Origin: Desulfosudis oleivorans
Lineage (GTDB): Bacteria > Desulfobacterota > Desulfobacteria > Desulfobacterales > SURF-7
Length of the DNA: 64,000 nt
NCBI GenBank assembly: GCA_020723325.1
Contig: DYJD01000006.1
Span: 79,465-143,464, forward strand
Direction of reading: 5' to 3'
Shown: positions 8,445 through 17,474 of the stretch, piece after piece
How the letters are laid out: every line of letters begins with the position of its first letter
Position numbering within the stretch: the first letter of the stretch is position 1
The notes under the pieces: model-generated
Told to the model about the DNA's origin: nothing
Seen by the model: only the letters and a program-made list of their open reading frames with translations
Databases searched by the model: none
Translations under genes and position numbers: made by a program

Positions 8445-8587
8445 GGCGGCTTTCCTGCTGAAACACCTGATTTGAATGGGGAGCAACAGTTAAGCTGGAA
8501 ATAGCAAAATTTCTTGTAAATCACAATTTCTCTTTTCGTTGCGTTAAACGCCATTTGGAAAGTATTCGATAAAAAACGACTTATTGT

Positions 8588-10615
8588 TCAAGCCAGCCGA
8601 CTAAGAATCAAGGCCGTACGAGCCGGAAGATATAACCGGAGGTTTTTTATTTTAGAATTTGTGAATTCAAGTGGTTGAGCAACATGAAGCTGATTGGGGA
8701 CCAAGCGGCCATGACCGCCGTACTCAAACCGATCTGTATCAAAGAGCATTTGATAATTTCCAGCAGGAGCCTGGATGACATAACCTGTGTGGGAGCAGGT
8801 GGGATGGAAACAAAAAACAAAAAAAAGGCCGGCGCGCTCAAAGGCAAGCACCTTATCTTCGGAATGCTCATGCCACAAACGGATATCCGGGAAGGCCAAG
8901 ACTCTATGTTTTTTTATCAAAGCGATCAAATCACGATCAAAACCAGCCAATAGCCCGTATTTCAGACTTGATCGCTCGGCAAGGCTCCATTGCCGTCTGG
9001 CATAATGATAGGACCAATTGTTGCCCGGACGCGGAAAATCAATCCATTCCGGATGCCCGAATTCGTTACCCATGAAATTAAGATAACCATTTCCGGCTGT
9101 GGTGCTGGTAATCATCCGGATCAACTTATGAATGGCCATACCGCGCTCCACCCGCAGATGGTTGTCCGCGCAGCTCATATGGTCATACATATCCGCTCCC
9201 ACCAGGCGGAAAATCAGGGTCTGGTCGCCCACCAGGGCTTGATCATGGGATTCTGCATAGCTGATGGTCTTTTCTTCTTTGCGACGGTTGGTCAATTCAT
9301 GCCACAAATTCCCCATGGGCCAATCTTCGTCCGGCCTTTCCTTGATGAGCTTAATCCAATAATCCGGGATCCCCATGGCCAATCGGAAATCAAACCCATA
9401 ACCGCCCTGCTGGACCGGAAAAGCCAGACCCGGCATGCCGCTGACATCCTCTGCAATGGTGACGGCAGCGGGTTTTACCTGATGAATTGTTTTGTTGGCC
9501 AAAGCCAAATAGGTAAGCGCATCTTCATCCACACTGTCATTGAAATACTCGCTATAATCGGTAAAGGCCATGCCAAGGCCGTGGTGAAAATACAGCATGC
9601 TGGTAATACCATCAAAACGAAACCCGTCAAAATGATATTCATCCAGCCAGAACCGGCAATTGGACAACAGAAAATGCAGTACCTGGATCTTGCCGTAATC
9701 AAAACAACGGGAATCCCAGGCCGAGTGCAATCCGCGCGGATTGTCGTGAAAATACTGATACAAGGTGCCGTCAAAACGACTCAGACCTTCCACCTCGTTG
9801 CTGACCGCATGGGAATGGACAAGGTCTATAATAACGGCCAGGCCGGCCGCATGGGCGGCATCCACCAGGGCTTTCAGGTCATCAGGCGTGCCGAATCTTG
9901 AGGAGGCGGCGAAAAAATTTGAAACATGATAGCCGAATGAGGCATAATATGGGTGCTCCTGGACAGCCATCAATTGCAGGGTATTGTATTTGGCGGCAAC
10001 AATGCGCGGCAGTACCTTTTCCGTGAACTCCCGGTAGGAGCCTATTTTACCCTCTTCTTGGGCCATTCCGATGTGGGCTTCATAAATCAAAGGCGGTTCC
10101 TGCTGGCCGGCAAAGGCTTTTATCCGCCATTCATACGGTTGGGGCGGCTGCCAGATTTGTGCATTAAAGATAAGGCTCTGTGGATCCTGCACCACCCGTC
10201 TGGCATAGGCCGGAATGCGATCCCCGCAGCCGCCCGACCAATGAATTCTCAGGCGATACAAATCCATATGCTGAAGAGCATCGGCAGGTAAACGGATTTC
10301 CCACTCCCCTGGCTTGCCGTTGCTCTTCAATGCAAAGGCCTGCCGTTCCTGCCAATCACTCAGGTCCCCGATGAGATAAATCCCCGTGGCATTGGGCGCC
10401 CATTCGCGCAGGACCCATTTGTTCTCACGAAAATGCATTCCAAAATATTCATGGCCGCTGGCAAAATCAGCCAGGGATTGTCGGCCTTTTGTGAGGCGCT
10501 TTTCCATTTGAAGGATTTTTTCAAAACGGCCTGCAATGATTTCTCGAAAAGACTCCAGGTAGGGGTCGGTATCGATGAGCGGCTGATAGGGTTTGGGCTT
10601 TTTACGGGGTGCCAT
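8588..10615 (-). CDS. glgB: 1,4-alpha-glucan branching enzyme (GH13)
   Basis: Transfers alpha-1,4-glucan segments to alpha-1,6 branch points in glycogen. An N-terminal CBM48-like domain ('VLREWAPNATGIYLIGDLSDW') precedes the (beta/alpha)8 barrel. The catalytic Asp is in 'DGFRFDGITS', the Glu in 'AEDVSG' and the second Asp in 'ESHDQAL'. Together with 'GYHVSNFFAASSRFGTP' these match the eukaryote-like branching enzymes more than classical GlgB. ATG 10615 lies 7 bp after the glgA stop; a TTG at 10633 would overlap glgA. No clear Shine-Dalgarno is visible for either, so coupling to glgA translation is likely. It ends the glgP-glgA-glgB operon. Confidence 0.9.
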   Translation of the reverse strand: MAPRKKPKPYQPLIDTDPYLESFREIIAGRFEKILQMEKRLTKGRQSLADFASGHEYFGMHFRENKWVLREWAPNATGIYLIGDLSDWQERQAFALKSNGKPGEWEIRLPADALQHMDLYRLRIHWSGGCGDRIPAYARRVVQDPQSLIFNAQIWQPPQPYEWRIKAFAGQQEPPLIYEAHIGMAQEEGKIGSYREFTEKVLPRIVAAKYNTLQLMAVQEHPYYASFGYHVSNFFAASSRFGTPDDLKALVDAAHAAGLAVIIDLVHSHAVSNEVEGLSRFDGTLYQYFHDNPRGLHSAWDSRCFDYGKIQVLHFLLSNCRFWLDEYHFDGFRFDGITSMLYFHHGLGMAFTDYSEYFNDSVDEDALTYLALANKTIHQVKPAAVTIAEDVSGMPGLAFPVQQGGYGFDFRLAMGIPDYWIKLIKERPDEDWPMGNLWHELTNRRKEEKTISYAESHDQALVGDQTLIFRLVGADMYDHMSCADNHLRVERGMAIHKLIRMITSTTAGNGYLNFMGNEFGHPEWIDFPRPGNNWSYHYARRQWSLAERSSLKYGLLAGFDRDLIALIKKHRVLAFPDIRLWHEHSEDKVLAFERAGLFFVFCFHPTCSHTGYVIQAPAGNYQMLFDTDRFEYGGHGRLVPNQLHVAQPLEFTNSKIKNLRLYLPARTALILSRLA

Positions 10616-10622
10616 GTTTAAT

Positions 10623-12137
10623 TTATCTGGCAATCAATGGACGATTGAGCATCATTTCATACAAGTCGATATATTGCCTGGCCGTAACCCCATGATTGAA
10701 GGCAGCCAGGCTTTCACCCATGATTCGCTTGATTTCGAACTCCTTTTTTTCAGACGGTAACTCAAAAAACAGCATGGCCTGATCAATGGCCCAAAACAGA
10801 CCTTCCGAATCATAATACTGGAACAAAAAGCCGTTGCCTGTATGGCGCTCCACATCCAATTGCCGCACGGTGTCATGGATACCGCCGGTGTCATGGGCCA
10901 CCGGCAAGGCGCCGTATATGGGCCCGATCATTTGGGGCAGACCGCAGGGCTCAAACCGTGAAGGCATCAGGATAAAATCAGAAGCCCCATAGGCCAGACA
11001 AGCCAGTTCCTCATTGAACTCACAAATGGCCACCCGTTCGTCCAATTGATGAAAACCGACGATATGTTCAAAATGACGTCTGAAATCTCCGCTGGCCACA
11101 AAAACGATTTGCAAATTCCAGCTCCAATATTTTGACACAACCGCATATAGTATTTCCGTCAGCAACTGACACCCTTTTTGGATGTTGTCCAGCCGGTTCG
11201 GCCAAAAAAACAAGGGGGCATTGTCATCCTTAATCAGACCCACAGCCCCCTGAAGGGCTAGTTTATTTCGGCGTTTGCCGGCAGCATGGTTCGCGGGTCC
11301 AAAGGGTTTTGCCAGGTTTGTATCTGTTTCCGGATCAAAGGCCGGATCAGGGGCATTTAATATCCCCACTGCGCAGCCGGCATTCAGTTTGTTGCGCAGT
11401 TCGCTTTGAATCTGCGGTTCAATAAAATGATGCCGGCCCTGGGCAACTTCCTCTAAAAATGTGGGACTGACCGTATTGACAAAGTGAGCGGCAAAAATGC
11501 CGCTGGCCAGAAAATCCACGGGAATGGATTCACGTGCGTCTTCATATTGACCAGGGGTATTTTCATAATATAGATGCTGCCAGAAATAGGCCGCATCAAT
11601 TCCGCGATCTTCCACCTGGGCCAAAAGCGCCTTAACCGTATAAACATTATGAACTGTGAACAAACAGGGGATTCCCATGGACCTTGCCATGGCCGGAATC
11701 AGCCCGGTCATCCAATCATTGCAATGAATCAGATCCGGATGAACCCTGGGCACAATGTTATTGATCACTTCCCTTTGAAAAGCCAGGGCAATCTTGATAT
11801 TTTCCCCGCCATAGCTTGAATATACCCGATTCAAATAGAAAAAAGCCCGATCCTCGGCCAGATGAATTCGATCTTCCGGCATTTTTTGCCAAATCAAATT
11901 CCGTTGCTTTTTAATTAGATCCGAAAAGCCGTTATCAAACATCATGCGGTAATCCGGCAGGGCCACATGCACATCAGCGCCCTGTTCGAACAAGGCGCCG
12001 ATCAATGCTGCGGAAACATCCGCCAAGCCGCCGGCTTTGGCTGTAAGGTAGTTGGCAATATTCCCCATACCCGGCGGCAGATACGTCACTTCCGGGGTCA
12101 CGATCAATACCCTTGGTGATTTTTTGATTCTCGGCAT
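10623..12137 (-). CDS. glgA: Glycogen synthase (GT5)
   Basis: Extends alpha-1,4-glucan from ADP- or UDP-glucose. The N-terminal 'KAGGLADVSAAL' near residue 33 is the family KTGGLADV nucleotide-sugar loop, and the C-terminal domain has 'LMPSRFEPCGLPQMIGPIYG' with the catalytic E-x7-E pair. 504 residues is normal. An unusual N-terminal extension ('YLPPGMGNIANYLTA') separates the first strand from the KAGGL loop, as in some non-enterobacterial synthases. It sits between glgP and glgB. The window holds no glgC, so the sugar-nucleotide donor must come from elsewhere. Confidence 0.92.
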   Translation of the reverse strand: MPRIKKSPRVLIVTPEVTYLPPGMGNIANYLTAKAGGLADVSAALIGALFEQGADVHVALPDYRMMFDNGFSDLIKKQRNLIWQKMPEDRIHLAEDRAFFYLNRVYSSYGGENIKIALAFQREVINNIVPRVHPDLIHCNDWMTGLIPAMARSMGIPCLFTVHNVYTVKALLAQVEDRGIDAAYFWQHLYYENTPGQYEDARESIPVDFLASGIFAAHFVNTVSPTFLEEVAQGRHHFIEPQIQSELRNKLNAGCAVGILNAPDPAFDPETDTNLAKPFGPANHAAGKRRNKLALQGAVGLIKDDNAPLFFWPNRLDNIQKGCQLLTEILYAVVSKYWSWNLQIVFVASGDFRRHFEHIVGFHQLDERVAICEFNEELACLAYGASDFILMPSRFEPCGLPQMIGPIYGALPVAHDTGGIHDTVRQLDVERHTGNGFLFQYYDSEGLFWAIDQAMLFFELPSEKKEFEIKRIMGESLAAFNHGVTARQYIDLYEMMLNRPLIAR

Positions 12138-12163
12138 CAGGACCCTGTCTTTAATTAATGAAA

Positions 12164-14713
12164 TTAAGCCCAGGTGATCAAGCCGGGCGTGAACCGAATC
12201 AAGTCATCCCCCCGGGGTGTCACCCTGGCCGTAAATCCGTAGCGACCGGCGGCATGGCACTCAATGTTGCAGACATAAAGGTATCTGCCGCCGCCTAAAT
12301 CTTCTTCCATGTTCATTCTTTCCAGCAAGCCCGGCGCGATGGTATCAACCGATTTTAGAGTTCCATAATAGAGCTCGACTTCAACTTCCTCTGGCAGTAA
12401 ATTTCCGAGAAAAACTTCAGTGGTCATGCGGAATTTTTCACCCACTTGAAAAGGGCCTTCAGCCTTTCGAACCGGCGGATGAATCCGGATAAGATCCCAT
12501 TCATTTTGAAGTCTTTCACGCAAGGAACATAATTTGCGGGCTTCTTCAGCCTGATTGGCCAAGAGGCGGTGAAGCCTTTCCACTGCCGGCCGATAAAAAT
12601 GTTCTTCATAGCGCCCCACCATTTTAGTGGCGGAGAATTGCCGCATGGCCATTTTCATGGAGGCTTTCATTCGTTTCAGCCAGACTTCGGGGACATCGCC
12701 GTGTTTCCGGTCATAAAAACAGGGGATCACGTCGTTTTCGAGGATGTTGTACAAAGCTTGGCTTTCCACGGCATCCTGGTAGACAAAATCACCGTATTCT
12801 TCGCCATTGCCGATACGCCAGCCCCGCTCTTCGGAAAAGGCCTCATCCCACCAGCCGTCCATGATGCTGAGATTCAGGACTCCGTTTACCGCCGCCTTCA
12901 TCCCGGAAGTACCACAGGCCTCATACGGGCGTCGTGGATTGTTGAGCCAGATATCCGCGCCCTGCACCAAATGTCTGGCGATATTGATGTCATAATCTTC
13001 CAGAAAAATCATTTTATGGCGAATCTGGGGGTTGCGCGCGAATTGAATCAAGCGTCTTATCAACTCCTTGCCCTCATTGTCTTTTGGGTGGGCTTTGCCG
13101 GCAAAAATAAACTGGACCGGGTATTTGGTGGAAGTCAGAATCGCCTCGAAGCGGGCCGGGTCCTGAAGCAATAAATTGGCGCGCTTGTAAGTTGCGAAAC
13201 GTCGCGCAAAAGCTATGGTCAGGCTATCCTGATCCAGCACCGACTCCGCCTCTTCCATAACCGCCTTGGGAGCGTTGCGCCGGCCGTATTGCTTTACCAT
13301 GAGGGCGCGGCAGGTGCGGATGAGACGCGCGCGACTCATCTCGTGGGCGCGCCATAATTCCTCTTCATAGATCTGATCGATACGGTTGACGATTTCCAGT
13401 TCGTGGGTTTTCATATACCATTCCGGCCCGAGATAACGATCGAAAAGCAGTGAGTTTTCAATTGAGATCCAAGAAGGAATGTGGATGCCGTTGGTGATAT
13501 GGGTGATGGGAACTTCGTCTTCCGGCCGTCCGGGCCAGACATGGGCCCACATACGCCGAGCCGTGCGGCCGTGTAATTTGCTGACACCGTTGCAATACTG
13601 GGACATCCGCAAGGCCAGAACAAACATGGATACAGGCGCATCATGACCATGTTTTTCAGGCTGCCCCCAACGAATCAGTTCTTCCATGGTTATATTCAAC
13701 CGCTCTGAAAAAGGTCGCAGACATGGCCTGACCAGATCCACGGGAAATTCATCATGACCGGCAGCCACCGGGGTATGGGTGGTAAAAACGGTGGTACGCG
13801 CCAGAATTTCCATGGCCACCTTGAGATCCAAGCCATGGATGGACATGAATTGGGCCAACCTTTCCAATCCGGCAAAGGCGCAATGGCCTTCATTCATGTG
13901 AATAACCAGGGGATTGATCCCCATTTTTTGAAGGGCCTGCATTCCTCCTATTCCCAATAAGACTTCCTGGGAAAGGCGAATGACCGAGTCCGCGGCATAA
14001 AGTCGGGCCGTAATTTCGCGGACAGCCGGCGGATTTTCAGCCAAGTTTGTATCCAGCAGAAATAAGGGAATGCGCCCGATCTGCAATTGCCAGACCAATG
14101 CTCGAATTTCACCGTCCGGTCCTGTCACGGTCACAAAAACATCTTTGCCTTCACTATCTTTGACGCGTTGCACCGGCATATGATATAAATCCGTCTCCGG
14201 GTATTCTTCTTGCTGCCAGCCTTCCGGATTCAGATATTGATGGAAATAGCCCCTGCGATAAAGCAGCCCGATACCGACTATGGGCAAAACATTGTCCGAA
14301 GCCGCCTTTAAATGATCGCCGGCCAAAATTCCCAATCCGCCGGCAAACAGCGGCAAGCTTTCATGGATGCCGTACTCCATGGAAAAATATGCAATTTTTC
14401 CATCTTGTCCAAAGGGAGTTGCAGCTCCATCCAGCGGCTTGAGAATATGCCTTTCATAAGCGGCTTTGACGCGATGTTGATGGGATAAGAAGCTGTCGTC
14501 CCTGGCCAGTTCTTCAAGACGATCCTGGGAAATCAAGGTCGAAAAAACAATGGGGTTGCGTTCAGCTTTTTCCCAGAGTCTGGGATTGATGCGCCGAAAA
14601 AGCTCAATGGAATCCAGATGCCAACACCACCATAAATTTCGAATCAGTATTTCTAGAAATGAAAGTGGTTCCGGAACTTTTGGGAAAACCTGAAAAGTTT
14701 GCAGATAACTCAT
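12164..14713 (-). CDS. glgP: Alpha-glucan (glycogen) phosphorylase
   Basis: Pyridoxal-phosphate enzyme of 849 residues (GT35) that releases glucose-1-phosphate from glycogen. The N-terminal 'LRNLWWCWHLDSIELFRRINP'-type segment (IRNLWWCWHL near 26) is the DUF3417 cap of the short, non-animal-type phosphorylases. The cofactor lysine is in 'ACGTSGMKAAVNGVLNLSI', and 'EGHCAFAGLERL' and 'THTPVAAGHDEF' are typical active-site segments. The start follows AAAGGAC. It is the first gene of the operon with glgA and glgB, so storage and breakdown enzymes share a transcript. Confidence 0.94.
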   Translation of the reverse strand: MSYLQTFQVFPKVPEPLSFLEILIRNLWWCWHLDSIELFRRINPRLWEKAERNPIVFSTLISQDRLEELARDDSFLSHQHRVKAAYERHILKPLDGAATPFGQDGKIAYFSMEYGIHESLPLFAGGLGILAGDHLKAASDNVLPIVGIGLLYRRGYFHQYLNPEGWQQEEYPETDLYHMPVQRVKDSEGKDVFVTVTGPDGEIRALVWQLQIGRIPLFLLDTNLAENPPAVREITARLYAADSVIRLSQEVLLGIGGMQALQKMGINPLVIHMNEGHCAFAGLERLAQFMSIHGLDLKVAMEILARTTVFTTHTPVAAGHDEFPVDLVRPCLRPFSERLNITMEELIRWGQPEKHGHDAPVSMFVLALRMSQYCNGVSKLHGRTARRMWAHVWPGRPEDEVPITHITNGIHIPSWISIENSLLFDRYLGPEWYMKTHELEIVNRIDQIYEEELWRAHEMSRARLIRTCRALMVKQYGRRNAPKAVMEEAESVLDQDSLTIAFARRFATYKRANLLLQDPARFEAILTSTKYPVQFIFAGKAHPKDNEGKELIRRLIQFARNPQIRHKMIFLEDYDINIARHLVQGADIWLNNPRRPYEACGTSGMKAAVNGVLNLSIMDGWWDEAFSEERGWRIGNGEEYGDFVYQDAVESQALYNILENDVIPCFYDRKHGDVPEVWLKRMKASMKMAMRQFSATKMVGRYEEHFYRPAVERLHRLLANQAEEARKLCSLRERLQNEWDLIRIHPPVRKAEGPFQVGEKFRMTTEVFLGNLLPEEVEVELYYGTLKSVDTIAPGLLERMNMEEDLGGGRYLYVCNIECHAAGRYGFTARVTPRGDDLIRFTPGLITWA

Positions 14714-15054
14714 TTTTTTGTCCTTTTTCTAACAAGTCGGCAAAAGGCATTTTCTTGGAGCCATTAATTGCGACCAACCCTAATCAACACTCAAAAGCCA
14801 TGAATGTAATAATTATTTCAAGCGGCAAGACCCCAAAGTCGGATTTTCAGAGGCAATGCACCGAGCCCTGGAAGACTAGCTTGCCGAGGGCTGAATTCAT
14901 TCAGTTACAGGAATGTAATGCTTTTATACCCAAAGCAGCCAAAGATGGCAAGGGCTTCTTTTTCATTCACCTGCCGGTTGAAAAGAACGGGGAACTGTTA
15001 TGATAGAATGACCAACTACCCAAAACAAAAAGATTTAACAGCATCGGCCCCTGG
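14714..15054. other. Gene-poor spacer upstream of glgP
   Basis: A 341 bp spacer between the glgP start and the 3' end of the small membrane-protein gene; it should hold the glg promoter on the minus strand. An imperfect hairpin AGCCCT (14864-14869)/AGGGCT (14887-14892) is present. A + strand open frame of 67 codons starts at ATG 14800 but lacks a ribosome-binding site. I see no convincing gene. Confidence 0.4.
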
Positions 15055-15249
15055 TCAGCGCTGCTCCTTCACACCCATTATTTTGAGCAACAGGGCCATT
15101 GGGCAAAATTTGGAAAAGCCGTACTGAAAAAGATTAAACCCGACAAAGGCCGTAAAAAAATACCAATAGGGGTGGATCCAGGTTCCCAAAGCAAGACTGA
15201 TCAGAATAAAGATTCCGGCGATCACATGAACCCAATCGGTTACATTCAT
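15055..15249 (-). CDS. Small DUF2892-type membrane protein
   Basis: A 64-residue inner-membrane protein with two hydrophobic stretches (VIAGIFILISLALGTWI and YWYFFTAFVGFNLFQYGF) followed by 'SKFCPMALLLKIMGV'. This is the layout of the DUF2892 (YgaP transmembrane-like) family, in which 'FCP' near the second helix end is conserved. A good GGGAGGAT ribosome-binding site precedes the ATG. It lies 17 bp downstream of the amidotransferase gene and is probably co-transcribed. The biochemical role is unknown; in other proteins the domain is joined to rhodanese. Confidence 0.8.
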   Translation of the reverse strand: MNVTDWVHVIAGIFILISLALGTWIHPYWYFFTAFVGFNLFQYGFSKFCPMALLLKIMGVKEQR

Positions 15250-15266
15250 GTCTATCCTCCCTGAAA

Positions 15267-16394
15267 TTAATTCATAAACAAGGCATCGGTTTGATGGGAA
15301 ACAAGCATTTCCGTTCTAGCGGGTCTGACAATGGCCGTGTCCAAATGCATGGGTTGAAAGTCTTTGGTTTTATCCCGTTCCGGTATGACGGCGTCCAGTC
15401 CGCAGATCTCAGAGGCAAACACATATAGCCCGGGCCGCCCGCCCACAACCCCCGGACGCAATTTCTTGCTGTCCTGGATCATGAACAGCGTGCAATCCGG
15501 CAGACAACCCACAACGCAATTCGGACCATCGATAATCAATTGGCGGCAAGACTGCTTGAGGTGCTTGAGCATTCCCGCTTGGGCATGCTGGTCCAGCAGG
15601 TTTTTGCCAAGGGGAGTGATGATATGCTTAAAAGCCTCGATCCCCAATCCAAGTGACTCATTAGCATAATGCAGAATATGTGTAAATACTTCGGAATCCG
15701 AAAAATAGCCGCTGTAGCCGGGAAAGCCGCGGGAAATGAGATATTCCCGGTTGGATATAAAAGCCGTATTTTCTCCATTGGTCATGGTTGAAAAACCTTG
15801 CAGGAAAAAGGGGTGGCAAGCATAAAGATCCACCGCATAATTGGTGTTCTGCCGGCCTTGAACCATCACGATGCGGGCGCTGAGCTCTTTCCGGTCAAGT
15901 TGAAGATATTCCGCGATGGCCATGGGTTCGCCGATCTCCTTGATCATGATGGTATCCGGCCAAAATGAAAAAACAATCATGTCTGCGGCGTGTTCTCCCA
16001 GCCTCCTGAGATCCAGGCGCATCATCATCAACCGGTTATTGATTTCTTCTTTTTCAAGGCTTTCCCAATCAGACGGGTAGTCATAGGCCCGGATCAGATA
16101 GATGTCCCGCTTGGGAATGCCTGCCGGTGGGGTATGGGGCAAGCGAAAGGAAATCTTGTATTTGGTTAAAAAACCTTTTTGCAGCATATACTTGTCCAGC
16201 TTGCGCAATCCGGCATCGCTGAAAATTCCGGACAATATTGGCGAGCGTTTCATTTTCAGAAAAGGTCCGCCCAGGTCCCGCAACAGTAATCCCACACCGG
16301 ATCCGTCATAACCCTCCCGCATTACCTGCAGGCCTTGCAAGGCGCGGATCGGTGTCATGAATTCGTCACTGGTGATGGCAAGTAAACGGCACAT
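15267..16394 (-). CDS. Class II glutamine amidotransferase, split glutamate synthase domain 1
   Basis: Begins MCRLLAI, so Cys2 becomes the N-terminal nucleophile that hydrolyses glutamine after Met removal. 'GYDGSGVGLLLRD' and the later 'VGCLPDCTLFMIQDSKKLRPGV' fit the Ntn-hydrolase amidotransferase of archaeal-type glutamate synthase (GltB domain 1, GlxB-like). The protein has 375 residues. It is divergent from the GAF-ANTAR gene and the FMN-binding glutamate synthase gene at 17475, which would supply the synthase half. A separate GXGXG subunit is not present in the window. The start has AAAGGAGA eight bases upstream. Confidence 0.85.
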   Translation of the reverse strand: MCRLLAITSDEFMTPIRALQGLQVMREGYDGSGVGLLLRDLGGPFLKMKRSPILSGIFSDAGLRKLDKYMLQKGFLTKYKISFRLPHTPPAGIPKRDIYLIRAYDYPSDWESLEKEEINNRLMMMRLDLRRLGEHAADMIVFSFWPDTIMIKEIGEPMAIAEYLQLDRKELSARIVMVQGRQNTNYAVDLYACHPFFLQGFSTMTNGENTAFISNREYLISRGFPGYSGYFSDSEVFTHILHYANESLGLGIEAFKHIITPLGKNLLDQHAQAGMLKHLKQSCRQLIIDGPNCVVGCLPDCTLFMIQDSKKLRPGVVGGRPGLYVFASEICGLDAVIPERDKTKDFQPMHLDTAIVRPARTEMLVSHQTDALFMN

Positions 16395-16534
16395 GGGGTC
16401 TCCTTTGGTTTATTTTAAATAATGAATTTCTCTTATTTTTAGTACAAATAATTGTCAAGGAGGTTCTGTTCCGCTGTATTTCGCAATAAATATTACCTAT
16501 TGAAGTTCCTGGTCTTTTTTTATAATGTGAAGCT

Positions 16535-17260
16535 ATGGAAAAGACCGACCCGACTTCCTATGATAAATACATCAAAGCATTGATGGATATCAGCCGCGCG
16601 ATCACCTCGGACTTGTTCTTGGAAGACCTGCTCAAGCTCATTGTCATGGTGACCGCTAAAGTAATGAGCGTGGATATCTGTTCCCTTTGGTTGATCAATG
16701 AAGCTGAGACCCCTCCCAAAATTCGACTGGAAGCCACCCAGGCCATCAATCCGGAATATATAAAAGACAGATCCTTGGACCTGAACGAAGGTGTGGTGGG
16801 ATATGTGGCGACCCGCAAAAAACCCCATGTCATTCAAAATGTCTTAAAAAGCAAACGTTTTAAAGAAAAAGAAATGGCCCGCAAACTCGGCCTTGTTTCC
16901 ATGGTGGGGGTACCTCTTCAGTTGAAAAACGAAAAAGTCATCGGCGTTTTAAATTGCTTTACATCTCATCCCCATCAATTCTCCGAGACAGAAGTTAATT
17001 TGCTGGTCACGGTGGCCAATCAGGCCGCCGTGGCCATTTTAAACACCGAGCTTATGGTTCAAAAAAAAATCATCCAGGAAGAGCTGGAGACCCGCAAATT
17101 GATTGAAAAAGCCAAGGAGCTTATCATGCTCCGAAATAGTATCCCGGCGGATCAAGCCTATCGCTGGTTGCAGCAGCGCAGCATGAATTCCCGCAAGTCC
17201 ATGCGACAGGTGGCGGAAGCAATCATACTGTCGGATGAATTGTATCACGCCAAATCGTGA
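16535..17260 (+). CDS. GAF-ANTAR transcription antitermination regulator
   Basis: Residues ~10-165 form a GAF sensor domain ('LEDLLKLIVMVTAKVMSVD', 'GVVGYVATRKKPHVI'). Residues ~178-235 match ANTAR, a short three-helix RNA-binding domain ('IEKAKELIMLRNSIPADQAY', 'QQRSMNSRKSMRQVAEAI'). ANTAR proteins bind paired hexaloop hairpins and prevent intrinsic termination, as shown for NasR, EutV and AmiR. A matching two-hairpin target with a terminator starts 74 bp after this gene and precedes the glutamate synthase gene, so it is the obvious target. No phosphoryl-acceptor domain is present; the GAF domain would sense a small molecule. The effector is unknown. Confidence 0.88.
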   Translation: MEKTDPTSYDKYIKALMDISRAITSDLFLEDLLKLIVMVTAKVMSVDICSLWLINEAETPPKIRLEATQAINPEYIKDRSLDLNEGVVGYVATRKKPHVIQNVLKSKRFKEKEMARKLGLVSMVGVPLQLKNEKVIGVLNCFTSHPHQFSETEVNLLVTVANQAAVAILNTELMVQKKIIQEELETRKLIEKAKELIMLRNSIPADQAYRWLQQRSMNSRKSMRQVAEAIILSDELYHAKS

Positions 17261-17333
17261 TTCAAGTCCACTCAAACTTAATCCTTGACATTTTTTTTCA
17301 GATATACTTAATTATAAAGCTACGATTATAGTG

Positions 17334-17431
17334 CGGCACAAAGGCGTGCCGAGGCTATAAGGCTGACTACTAAAGACAAAGGCGTCTATCTTACCCTCTC
17401 CTTACCAGAGGGATAGATAGACGCCTTTTTT
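17334..17431 (+). promoter_or_regulatory. ANTAR-type two-hairpin antitermination leader with overlapping terminator
   Basis: Hairpin P1 is CGGCAC (17334-17339), hexaloop AAAGGC, GTGCCG (17346-17351). Hairpin P2 is AGAC (17374-17377), the same hexaloop AAAGGC, GTCT (17384-17387). Both loops have A at position 1 and G at position 4, the ANTAR rule. A terminator stem pairs AAAGGCGTCTATC (17378-17390) with its complement at 17416-17428, has an inner CCCTCT/AGAGGG helix and ends in a T6 run (17426-17431). The terminator arm consumes the P2 loop and 3' arm, so P2 and the terminator exclude each other. The GAF-ANTAR gene is just upstream and the glutamate synthase gene starts 44 bp downstream. Confidence 0.88.
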
Positions 17432-17474
17432 ATTTGGTATGATTTTATCACATTCATCAATAAGGAGAAAGAAC

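Noticed and set aside
14659..15003. A + strand frame of up to 114 codons upstream of glgP
   Set aside because: Its first 18 codons overlap glgP antisense, the internal ATG 14800 has no Shine-Dalgarno, and the composition is not convincing.
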